Origin: Larix kaempferi
Lineage: Eukaryota > Streptophyta > Pinopsida > Pinales > Pinaceae
Reading direction: 5' to 3'
Length of the DNA stretch: 64,000 nucleotides
NCBI GenBank assembly: GCA_027924585.1
Contig: BSBM01001383.1
Span: 1,091,001 to 1,155,000, forward strand
In this document: in pieces, positions 1 through 10,490 of the stretch
Numbering within the stretch: the first letter of the stretch is position 1
How the letters are laid out: each line of letters starts with the position of its first letter
Notes under the pieces: model-generated
Databases searched by the model: none
Seen by the model: only the letters and a program-made list of their open reading frames with translations
What the model was told of the DNA's origin: nothing
Position numbers and translations under genes: made by a program

Positions 1-429
1 TGTTTTTGGTGAAGGAAAAAGGACAGACAAGAAGTCTGTAAGAAGTTTTATGCAGTGAGTAGTGACTGCATGCAAGAGGTAGCAGCAATAGAGGAGAAAC
101 ATCTCAGCAGAAGAAGGTCACAGTCCTTAAGGACAATGATGAAGGAAGCTCGTAAGGGTTTCTGAGAGTGGAAGAAGAGGGGTGGCCTTGACCTAGTGTT
201 TCAATTGAGGATTGAAATACAGGAGAACGACTGTTTTCTCAAGAGAAGATGAGCCGTGAGTATGAAACCTAGAAGGAGCATAGAGGAATGCTCAAAGAGG
301 TTCTAAAATAGGACCAGTACTTGCCAAAAGGTCGAGCACAGAGGAGGTTTGGTGAGGTAAGTTGTGGCAGGAGGAACTATTACTGCAGAGGTTAGTGTAG
401 CTCATAGAGAGTGAAAGAAATTCAAGAAG

Positions 430-2401
430 ATGACTATTAAAAGTCATAGCAGAGGTTCAAGAGGTAGCCACAAAGTGAAGAAGGAAGATGCCAATACAAA
501 TGGCATATGGAAGCAGATGAATGATGAAGAATATGAGAGAGAAATAGCTGAGATGAGAACCCATCTTGATCTATTGATGGAATTGCTACAGAGGAGTGAT
601 GAAGACCAAAGGTGTGGATGGATCATGAGGAAGAAATTGAAGTGGCATAAGCTACAAAAGAAGAAATAACAACTAGTGAATGCTCAGTGGGAGGATGAGA
701 TACTCAAGGCAAGTGAGTATCAGGGAGAAGACTTGAAGTATGAAACTTCAAGTGAGGCCAAGAGGTCTCATGGTTTTAAAACTGATATTCTATGTATGTT
801 TGCAGGTGAAAAGAATGAAGATGTGACAATTGGGTCTCATTCAAATGCACATGCATAGTTCAGAGAAAGTGTTTCATTTTAGCATGCATCAAAAGCTGAA
901 AGCAGGGAAGGCTTGGCTTATGACGATTGCCAAGAACAGAAAGAGGAAAAGGAGGACATCAAGCAAACAAATGTTATGCGTGAGGAAGCCGAAATGAAGA
1001 ATATTGAGGACTTTCTGAGTTTCTTAGTAGACTTGGAACAACAACATGAAGATTGTGTAGAAGGTAATCCCTCTCTTGGAATTGTCTTAAGTGAAGCGGA
1101 AAGTTGTCACACAAAGTATGATGATGAGAGTCTTTCTGATGAAGACCAAGTAGGGTTGTTGCAACAGAAGGAATTTATATATGTCTTACTAGATAAGGGA
1201 AACACCTCTAAGGAAGGTGAGACAATCATGTCTTGTATGAAGGAACCTGTTGTTGTTGAGGCAAGGAGCAGTTGGCTTGTCTGAATGGCCAAGAAAAGAC
1301 TGTGGGACAGACATCTAAAGCTATCACACTAGTAGGAAATCAGAATACTATTCTGATAGAGGATGAAGAAGTAGTGTCATAGAAGGATTGGTTTGGTGAC
1401 AAAGAAGAAGATTGTGAATATTGTATAGGGTTTTCAGAAGAAATTCCATGTGGGACAATTGATTTGTGGAATGAGCTAAGTCTTTTGGAAGATATACTAG
1501 TAAGTCAAAGAATGAATATTTTGAAGGTACAATCGAATTTGGATGAAGAAGAGGTAGACATGTCTCAAGTTGAAAGAGGGTAAATTTTAGAACTGAAGGA
1601 AGCTGAACTGATTACTAGGATCAGTCAAGGAGCTGAAAGAAAATTGTTGGATGTTGTCAAGAAAGAGGAGGAGTGTTATGATGGAAATGATGGGAAGCAT
1701 AGTGGTGTTGTGCTTGTGAGAATTCCAGTAGAGATTGAATTGCTGAAAGGAATTGTAAACATTGACAGAAGAATGTCTCAAGTTGTAGTTGAGGCAGACG
1801 CAGATGCTAGTATACATATTAATGATATGATTGTTGGTATACAAATAATTGTGACAAAGTATGTTGTTGCAGTCAGGGACTTGGAGGACAGTTTGATTTT
1901 TTAAAGTAAAGTTGCAGACAAGGAGCAGAAAAGGGATATTGCAAAGGGAGATATCCTCAAGGATATTCAGGAATTTTGGGTGGCAACAATATCTATAGTA
2001 GTATCTGGAGTAATCTCAAGAGAAAAAGTAGAAAAAAAGGTAAAGAAGGATGAAGAAGATAATCAACAGTTTGAACATGAATGTGCAAAGTGCAGTGGCA
2101 AAGATATGAGAACAAAATTTGTTTACAGCAGAAGACTGAATTACAAGAAACCATAGATGAACTATGGAACCTAATGCAGATACCTAAGAAGAGCTACAGC
2201 AAAATGAAGAAGGTAATCCACTTTGAATATGATTGGAAAGTGAAGAACAGTAAAGGAAATGACAGTGGAGCATTACAACACAAAGTGTGGAAGCCTGGAA
2301 GATTGCAGCTGAAGAATGATGAAGACAATGCAGCTTATGGACAGCAGCAAACTAGAATGGGATCCAGGAAAGATGAAGACATAAAGTACATGATCAAGTG
2401 A
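430..2401 (+). pseudogene. Decayed Glu/Lys/Asp-rich reading frame, family unknown
   Basis: I do not recognise the family. One frame runs from 430 to 1284, broken by stops near 667, 856 and 886. A second frame stays mostly open from about 1290 to 2140, and a third from 2081 to 2401. Together they look like one former protein of about 600 residues, very rich in Glu, Lys, Asp and Gln, with coiled-coil-like stretches (for example the heptad-like segment around 520-600) and no visible enzymatic motif. It ends about 115 bp before a purine-rich tract and a possible LTR start at 2515. It could therefore be an extra ORF between pol and the 3' LTR of an old LTR element, or a decayed host gene. The composition and shared frame are seen; the role is unknown. 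Confidence 0.35.
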
Positions 2402-2500
2402 TCATGTCTTCTTTCTACTTTGGGAGTCTGATGCAGGAGCATTAGCTCTCATGATCAGGTGCTAAATGTCTATAAGTTGGACCTCTAGGTCTTGACATTT

Positions 2501-2960
2501 TCCCAAGGAGGGTTTGTTGTAAAAAGGCATTGTAAACTTTCATGTAAAAAGTGTTTTATTTGCTAGTATAGGTATCAATGTAAACATCAAGTTATGTAAC
2601 GGATCCCTAAAACAAGGGGACGACTCGAGAGAGAGCATTTTAGTGGAATTGCAAGAAATAGGATTTGTTTTGAGTGAGTCACAAGTTAGTTTTCTTAAAA
2701 TAGAAGTTGTTTCCTTACTCTATGAAGGAGTTACAAGTTTGTAGGAGTTAGTTAGGAGAATCCGATGAGGGTTATCTTGTAAAGGATCTAAGGAGGTAAC
2801 GCTCGAGAAGAAAGAGGGGGTAGAGAAAGAACTCGGGGAGTAGGAGAGAATCCTCTGAGATACTTGTACAGTACATGGTGTTAATGAAAAGAAAACAAAT
2901 TATTCATATGTATGTATCATTGGTTTGCAATCGATATATGTGATGATTAGCTTATACATG
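2501..2960 (+). repeat. Possible 5' part of an LTR of an old element
   Basis: A purine-rich tract (tcccaaggaggg, 2501-2512) is followed by TGTTGTAAAAAGG from 2515, the arrangement of a polypurine tract plus LTR start. Around 2860-2910 the sequence has the look of an R/U5 region (cttgtacag, then an A-rich stretch). I could not find the LTR end or a second copy, so this is tentative. Confidence 0.25.
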
Positions 2961-4632
2961 AGGGACAGACAGAGGAAGACTGGGCATAATCAATGATGGT
3001 ATGATTCCAGTTCTAGTTCAGTGGTTGAATAGGATCTATGTATATGAGTTTTTCTTGTGTGTTTATGATGAAAAAGGAGACAAAGGTAAAGGCTGTGCCA
3101 GCATCTCTATGAGTGAAATAATGTGATCAAATGGTCCAAGAGGGGGCAGAGAGCACAGGCTCTGAATATTAAGGAATGGTAGTTTCCTGAGTATTCTTAA
3201 AATCCCTAGAGGACGAAAGCACTCCTGGAATATGGAGAAATAGAGACTGTCAATGTGTATTGTCGATATATGGTCGAGTAATGGAGTAGGGATATCGCCC
3301 TAATGAAAATAGTTGATTGTTAGTCTTGTGAGAAGTCGATATGCATTTTTTGATGGTTTTGGAGATCATTTGATGCAGGGTGTAGAGATACGAAGAAGTC
3401 TGCGCAAGAGAGCAAAGCCAGGAATCGATGGATTCTGTAGGTTTTGGGGAGGATTGAATGATGATACACTGTGCGAGATTGTGGATTCACAGTCAGGTAA
3501 TGGAGCAGAGGTGCCAGGATACTGAATGGAAATAAGTGCACAGAGTTAAATGGTGCGTTGGGGTTTGGTTTGCGTAGAGAAAAAGTGGACATAAAATCCT
3601 ACGATAGTTGTGCATTGTATGAACAATCCGACGGTGGGAAAAGGACGAAGAATAGTCAAAGAGTGAAGTGGAGGTGAGTTGCATAGTCAATGTGAACACG
3701 TGAGTCTCGAGGTCTTATGGTTTAGAAGAGGCGATCTAATAAATCGTATTCATCACCTTTTACTTCATTGTGAGGAGCCATTGGAGACCTGCAGTGGTCA
3801 TGTGAGATAAGGAAAGGAGCTCGGTGGAGGTAAGTTACAGCACTCTCGTTAATAGTGTTTAAGTTGTGAATGTTAAGCCTTGAACCTACGTGAAAGCATG
3901 AGTTGCATGCTAATAGTCACATGCTTATGTGACGAGTTGTGAAAGCTTTGTGTGTGGATACGATGAGCCCTTAGTTGATAGGGTATTCACATGTGATTCC
4001 AAGGTTTTAAGTGGTATGCACTTAGGTTCTGAAAAGAATTGGTAAGTGACTAAGCGTTGTGTATGGAATAGGATTGAACCTTTGAAAGGTGAGAGCAAAT
4101 GTGTTATAAGTTAGCATTTAGAGGAAAGCTGGTAGATTTAAGGGAAGAGTCAGTCTGTCTAGAGTGCTAAAGTTAGAAAGAGAGCCAATAGTGAGTTCTA
4201 ATGACTATAAAAGGTTTTATAACCTCAAAGAGTGTGAAAATAATATAGCACACTAAGTGAACCCTTGGTATAGGCAGGCCCTGGTGTTGGGGCTTGCTAT
4301 CAGGGAGCACCTACTTCTGTTTAGAAACTATTACCTTGTTGTTATAGTAATGATAGAAACTATTACCTTGTTGTCATAGTAATGATCGGAGATTAGGTCT
4401 TAACCATTGTAAGAAGTATCTCAAGGAAAAGAAAACCATTTGAGGGAGTGTGGGTAACTCTGTGAAAAGGAAAGAAGAGGCACCCTTTGTTGTTGGTTGC
4501 AAGAGACAGTGCAAAATAAGAACAATACCTGGAGTCATAACCAAATAAGATGGTTGAGCGAATTTATTTATATTTGCAATTATGTATGCTAATTTTCTCT
4601 ACCCTTTGTTACACTGTGTGTTATGGGTAGGC
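2961..4632. other. No gene seen; host sequence of the Tat-like insertion
   Basis: No supported coding region. Short open frames here (for example 3313-3525) show no recognisable domain. The stretch continues after 14801 on the far side of the Tat-like element, since the 5-bp target duplication joins 4637 to 14802. It is probably part of an older LTR element. Confidence 0.4.
4323..4386. repeat. Two-copy 32-bp tandem repeat
   Basis: The unit beginning agaaactattaccttg occurs at 4323-4354 and 4355-4386 with one difference (gttgtta versus gttgtca). Confidence 0.85.
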
Positions 4633-4637
4633 ACAGC

Positions 4638-5387
4638 TGTAGCTAGGGTTTTACCCCTAGCTTGTGCAAATGAGCACCTACTAAGGAGAATGGACTCCTT
4701 AGTAGCAGTTCAGTAAATGTAAATAATTAAGCTTAAAACAGAAATATAAAAACTACTCTAACATGCATGAAATATAAACAACAAATTTAAATAATGGTTT
4801 TTTGGTATTGATATTACCTCCAATGTGGAGGTTGATGAAGCTCCTTGCAATGTCCAAGAGGGTTGCTCCAAGCTCCAATATGCTCCTTATCTTTCTCCAA
4901 TGGTGGGAATGGGCCAAAAATGGCTCTCAAGGTGAAAGTAGTTCAATGGTGAACTAGGGTTTCGAGAGAGATTTTGGCAGAGTAAGGGTGCTTATGATTG
5001 TGGATATGGAATAAAGGATCTCCATCACCTATTTATAGTTTTTTGGTGGTGGAGTGCTGACCCATGGTTTTGGGCAGCTGTATAGGGTTTTTTTTCTCCT
5101 TTTCCTCATTATTTTATATTTTTTATTCCCTTTTTAGGGGATTTTTGCTATTTTTGAGGAATTTTGGATATTTTTGGAGGAAAAAGGGGTTTTTTAGCCT
5201 TTTTTAGGCTATTTGGAGGGTTTTGTGGCCTTTTGGAGGCATTTTAGGCCTTTTGGAGGCATTTTAGGCCTTTTGGAGGCTTTTAAATGGAATTTTTTGG
5301 GATTTTAAGGGAAATATGGTAGGAAAATGGACAAATGAGCCATATAATGTGGTAGATGAGGTAGTGAGCACTTTTTGGGTGTTAACA
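4638..5387 (-). repeat. 3' LTR of the Tat-like element
   Basis: 750 bp with TG...CA ends (TGTAGCTAGG at 4638, GTTAACA ending at 5387). It matches 14067-14796 almost throughout. It carries three copies of a 20-bp unit (ggccttttggaggcatttta) near 5230-5285 where the other LTR has one, and lacks a 17-bp duplication found near 14500. Confidence 0.95.
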
Positions 5388-5402
5388 GATTGCCCCCTGA
5401 TG
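5388..5402 (-). promoter_or_regulatory. Polypurine tract of the Tat-like element
   Basis: On the minus strand the sequence immediately upstream of the 3' LTR reads catcagggggcaatc, the expected place and purine bias for the plus-strand primer of LTR-element reverse transcription. Two pyrimidines interrupt it. Confidence 0.55.
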
Positions 5403-8000
5403 TGCGAGGGCAGGAGCTCATCGTATGGCCGATGGACATCATAAGTCATGAATGGTTTTCCTGGGGTGTGAAGAGAAGAGAAGAAACAAACTGAAGCCCG
5501 GAACAACGATCCCGAACAACTGCAAGAACTAAAAGTACATACCCTCAATAATGGATGAGGAATCATCTGATCATATGGACGAGGCGGGCATTCCCATGCT
5601 CGTATCAGGATATAACATAATAACAATAATGGGGTCCAAAAAAGGGGACCTGAAATATACATGACCTCAAATACTGACTGAGGAATAATCTCAATATATG
5701 GACGAGGCGGGCATACCCATGTTCGTATTAAGATACATAAACAGAACTGTGAGGCCCGAAAAATGGGGACCTGTAAGATACATAGAGAACCACTATGTAC
5801 ATCATAAGGGTCAAGAGGGGACACAAATCTGGGACATACTGTTGGGCTGATCATGTGTAAACTGAAGAACTGGTGCACTGGAATATCAACAGTGCTGCTG
5901 AATGTGGTACCAAAGGAACTGATGAGCTGCTGGATCATAGTGACTGGGAGCAACAACCTCGATGGTACACTGAACTGGGATAAACCTGGGTACTCAAGGA
6001 AGCATATAGCTGGATGGCTTCCGAATACAATCGCCAACGCAGCCCGGACATCCATAGGAACATATAACTGGTCATTCTGAAGTGACTCACCAATGTGCTA
6101 GAGTCGGGGGAAATCCGGGGTCTTCGACTCAAAACTGATGGAATATAATCCTACGCGATCCTCAATGATGCAATCAAGGTGCTGAAGTCGAGCATGTGAG
6201 GAACAACCACTCGGAGAGGCAATGAGGACTCCTCTCAGAATGATCCGTAGGAACTTACCACAGATGGTGATAAGTCCAAGGCGTAGGGACCTCTGGGCCT
6301 ATCCTCTGGAATAGAGGAGCTGTCGTCGACAGAGGGAGACCTGCAACTATCAAGGCAATGATGTTTCCTTGACAGGAGCGCGAGGTGAAGAACCGAAATG
6401 TGATAGTACTGATGGCAGGACTGACAAACTGTGGGGGGGCAACTGGGCAAGTAGAGTGGGTGGACTCAAACTCCCTTTGTTCAAAGTATGATAATGGGAA
6501 TGATCTGGCAGCGTATGAAACCGACTGAGGGGAAAGGGATCATAGCTGTAATGGATCTGGGAGGATAACTGGCTGAGGGAGACTCAATCGGATATAAAAT
6601 GGCAGGAGACTGCAGAATACTCTGAACAAAGGCGACCTGATTGGGGGTGCTGCCGAGATGACCGATCATAGTGCCAGGAGGCACGGGAGGAGACTTCTTC
6701 ATGGGTTAAGGAACTAGAAGAAGTGTGTGTAAAATGATACTGTCGTGTGGATTTTACGAGCCCAGGACAGTTCATGCTCGCGGTTGCTTTCAATTTTAAG
6801 GAGTCTGAAAGCGATAAGAAGACTCTGAAATGATGGAATGGTACTGTCGTGTGGATTTTACGAGCCCAGGACAGTTCATGCTCGTGGTTGCTTTCAATTT
6901 TAGAGAGTCTGAAAGCAAATAAGAAAACTCCAGGGGGTTTCTTTTTTGTAGATTTAGTCTCCAAGGCCCAAAGAAGCATAAAAGGATGCAATGAAGAACT
7001 CTTCTAGCCGGTGTGACTAGAGTATTCCTTTTTCGTAATTAGTCTACCAGGTCCGGAAAAGGGGTAAACTTATACCAGATAGACGCCCTTTCAGGTACTT
7101 TAGCGAGCATGAAAGGAAGCAAGATTGCTCGGCGATCTTTTCATTGTTTTAGGAGTCAGAAAAGATCTTAACAGAAACTCCCTAAGTGCCTTTTTCGTAA
7201 AGGAGTTGTCCGGCCCGAAAAAGGGATAAAATTATACCGAACAAAAGGAATGGCCAGGCAAGGAGGAAGTGTTCAATCAAGGATCAGTAATGATGATCAA
7301 GAACGAGGGTAGGGGGAACACTGGTGGGCCTCCTTGCGGGGTAGATGAAATGGTGGCAAAATAACGAAACATTTGCAGTATGACAGGAGTGAATGGACCA
7401 TGTAAAAGTGTGGAACAATCCGATGGCGGCCGATGTGGCGCGCAAACCAAGGCAACAAGGTGTCGGGACACAATGTGGAAATTGTACCAAGTGAGAGCGA
7501 GAAATGATCTCAAGCATCATCACGAGCTCGAAAAAATGAATCCGGCGATATAAAGGGTGTCAAAAATGGATAACGGCCGATGTGGCACGTAAACCGAGGT
7601 GACTGGGGGTGTTTTTGGAAAAAGACCCAAAAAATCTACAGGTGAGAGCGAGAAATGATCTCAAGCATCATCACTGGCTCGGAAAAATGAATCCGGTGAC
7701 ATAAAATATGTGAAAAACGGAGAACGGCCGAAGTGGCGCGCAAACCGAGGCGACTAGGGGTCGAGACACAATGTTGATATTGGTCCTGGTGAGAGCGAGA
7801 AATGGTCTCAAGCATCGTCACGGGCACGGAAATATGAATCCGACGGTGCAAATGGTGCGAAAAAATGGAGGGCATAATACTAGGTGTATCATGATGGCCC
7901 GCGGGGGCAGAATACTAGGTGTATAAAATCAAATAAAATCTACAAGTGATATGTGACCTCAAAAATGGTTGAGATCACAAATGTGAAAAAGTGAGCAGGG
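5403..8000 (-). repeat. Repeat-rich non-coding 3' region of the Tat-like element
   Basis: No credible gene. Several tandem families are visible. A roughly 120-bp unit occurs at about 5490-5790 (marked by atatggacgaggcgggcat). A 104-bp unit is duplicated from 6739 and 6843 (actgtcgtgtggattttacg). A looser pair near 7025 and 7190 has tttttcgtaa followed by a gtccgg/gtccgg-like motif. A roughly 150-bp array lies at 7340-7880. The 263-residue minus-strand ORF at 5264-6055 is built from the first repeat and reads into the LTR, so I do not call it a gene. This region stands where RT, RNase H and integrase would normally be. Confidence 0.75.
7340..7880. repeat. Tandem array of about 150 bp, roughly 3.5 copies
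   Basis: Copies begin with gtgagagcgagaaatg at 7491, 7642 and 7789 (periods 151 and 147), with a partial copy before 7491. Each contains aacggccga or gatggcggccga, followed by tggc-cg-aaacc. It lies in the 3' untranslated part of the element; such arrays are described for Tat/Ogre elements and can seed satellites. Confidence 0.85.
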
Positions 8001-9575
8001 TTAATGACTTGCCCCCATGCTATGTGCATGGGGTTTGTGATTATGGATCACATATGTGTTGGTGTGAATAATGGGTTCATTGATGTGCTGAGATAGATGT
8101 GATGGGGAATGTTCAAAGTGATTGATCGTGCCCCCTATCCCAGGGTCGAGGTGATCTATTATGCCCCTTGACTTAGAGGTGTCAAGGTGGTGCTCTATAA
8201 TGGCGGGGTCGAGACCGGGCATCTCAGTATAGGACCAGGCAAAGACATCACAGAATTCTCTGAAAAGGTTTATGTAGTCCTCAATCTCTTGTTTACTGCA
8301 GAATGCTCCTAAAGTGATGAGTTCAGGGGCACGTCCTGGGGTAGCGATATCAACCTAGATGACAGGTGAGATGTTGGCCATGTTACCTTCCTCGAAGGCA
8401 TCAGGAGCAGGAATAGGGTCCTTGAACCAGTCGACCTTAGTGGGAAGGAAGTCTTTGGATTCAACCGCAAATTGGGTAGCGGTGCTAGAGGAAGATACTT
8501 CTGGGATGAAGTAGGAACGATGATGCATATCATCCCAGGGATAATCCGGGGCGGTAAGGGCCTCAAGAATCTTCTGATCGGTACAGAAAGTTTGCGTCGT
8601 CAAATCGGTTGACGAGGGGGTAGTGGTTGAAGAGATCATATAGATGGTATTAATCTCTCCAGAAGAGGAAGAGGCCGGGGGGTGGATCTCGTCAATGGTG
8701 GTTGGGGCCGTCTCAAGATCCAGATTGTTCATCTCATAGAGAGCCGCTCTGTAATCCGGGAGATCGGGACAATGATGGGAGTAATGCCCGTAAACACCGC
8801 ATATGGCACAGGGGTGGTTAGTGCGTAGGGATTTGTCTTTAGGATTAGGAGTGGGGTTTAGTTCGACAGTTGGGATGTTGGGGTCATCGTCGAGCATCTG
8901 CATGTGTTTCTGTAGGGCTGGTAACTGTGGACACTGGTGAGTCGCATGGCCCAACTCGTCACACATCGAGCATTTAGGAGGAGCGCAAAACACAGGAGGG
9001 TTTTTGACTGTCTTGGGAGGTGGTACAGCAATGTAAGGTTGTGGACCTCTGCCCCCAGTGGGTTTGGGAGTAGGAGGGGGAGTCGTGGAGGACGAAGGGT
9101 TAGAGACACCGGGAGGTGGCTGAATGGTAGTAGCCATGGGTTGCACCGGTTGGAGGACGACGTCTGGTGTCGGCGGGCGAACGGGAGGCGAAAGATACCA
9201 TACAGGTAATCCCAAAGTTAACCCCGGGAGACTAAGGGTAGCCATGACCGGGGCGCTTACTACTCCCGATGGAGGGACTAGGAAGGGGATCGTATGGATC
9301 GGTGTAACACCAATGTGGCTAGGTACCAATGGTGGTTTAGGCAACAAGGGTGGTTGGTTGTCGTGGGACAAGGTACATAAGTCAGACACTTCGGGCGTAG
9401 ATGACGGGGGAGGAATGGATTGAAAGGTGGAGGTCATCGGCGCGTCTGAGTAGACTCCAGGCCCCGTAGAGGAAACAAACGAGGTGGTGGCACGAGAAAC
9501 AGGTTGTTCAACTATGGGGATAACATTTTCAGGTGCCGCGGGGGGCACTGGGATCATAGTAGGTGAGCTGGTCAA
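8001..9575 (-). pseudogene. Post-protease segment: two zinc knuckles and truncated start of the RT region
   Basis: This frame continues the polyprotein downstream of the protease. The first 180 residues are rich in Pro, Thr and Ser. Two CCHC knuckles follow: CSMCDELGHATHQC (about 8930-8971) and CAICGVYGHYSHHC (about 8769-8810). A TAG at 8355-8357 interrupts the frame, which then stays open to 8001 and reads into FCDVFAWSYTEMPGLDP, the conserved entry to the RT region of Ty3/gypsy Tat-type elements. Homology ends soon afterwards and the RT catalytic core is absent. The second knuckle is almost a copy of the one in gag. It joins the protease frame through a shift in a C6 run near 9540. The segment cannot supply polymerase activity. 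Confidence 0.75.
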
Positions 9576-10490
9576 CCTTCACCACGCGTCCCTCATGGGG
9601 GAACATCATGGTGCGAAAAACAGAAGAGGCAACCGCCCGCATGGCATACATGTAGCTGCGGCCAAGTAAAAGGTTATAATCCAATTGGGCATTGATTACC
9701 TCAATGTCAATGAGTACAGTTTTGCCACCTAACTGGACGGGGACATTGGGTAGGAGGCCTTGGGGCTGAGCCGACCGACCGTCGTAGGCGCGTAATGCAG
9801 TGGTGGACTGCTGGAGAGGAGGGGATCCCAATTTCTTCCATACGAATGTAGACATAACGCATGTGGAGGCACCTTCATCGATGATGCATCGATGGATGAC
9901 AAGATTCCGAACGGAAACAGAAACTTGGAATGCTAAGGAAGAAGGCAGGCGTGGCTCGGATTGGTCCAAATCAAATGCCATTAAATTCGAATCAGTTGGG
10001 TCAATCCCCCCAATGGCGGAGAGTAAAGTCTTGCGCTGGGAAGGGCAGTTCTTCAAGACCTCTAATGCAGACATGGCTGCGGGAGATTGGGCTAGGTCGT
10101 CTACAACGCTGTAGTTTGACGCAGCGCGCGCATTGGGGTTATTGTTGATACGGCGAAGTGGGAAACGAGGGGCTTTGGGAGCGCCATCTAGTGGAGGTGG
10201 AGGTATACGTAACGCCTGATCAGTGGGATGGGAGTTAGTGGGTTTATCCGTGGGAGGGGCTTCGGAGGTGGAGCCATATTGGTTTCGACGGGTCTGGAGG
10301 TTGACGTCAGCAGATGACATCATCAGCAAGTGATGGGTACCGGAGTCAAACATAGGTTGATCAGGAGCAGCGTACGTGATCTGTTGTTGGGGTTGCACAT
10401 TGGCTTGTGGGGGAGCCAACAGCTGAGTGTTCACTACACCTTGGGTTGGTAAGGGGTTTTGTAGCACCAAAGGGGGTTGCTGAGGTTGGG
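9529..10490 (-). pseudogene. Retroviral-type aspartic protease domain of the Tat-like element
   Basis: The open minus-strand frame ending at 9529 has no stop across this stretch. A Pro/Gln-rich linker is followed by a protease-like domain with active-site motif IDEGASTCVM (plant Tat-type DEGAST in place of the usual D-S/T-G), then GGKTVLIDIEV, and the flap/hydrophobic signature DYNLLLGRSYMYAM. Its role would be to cut the gag-pol polyprotein inside the particle. It is joined to gag by a frame change at a nine-base C run (plus-strand G run 10488-10496) and to the downstream segment by another at a C6 run (9540-9545). Only that frame linkage is damaged; the domain itself is open. Confidence 0.75.

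Noticed and set aside
5264-6055. 263-residue minus-strand ORF
   Set aside because: Composed of tandem-repeat units, crosses the purine tract into the 3' LTR, no domain.
7340-7880. CRISPR-like regular repeats
   Set aside because: Repeats are about 150 bp with no short-repeat/spacer alternation, and the DNA is a plant retroelement.
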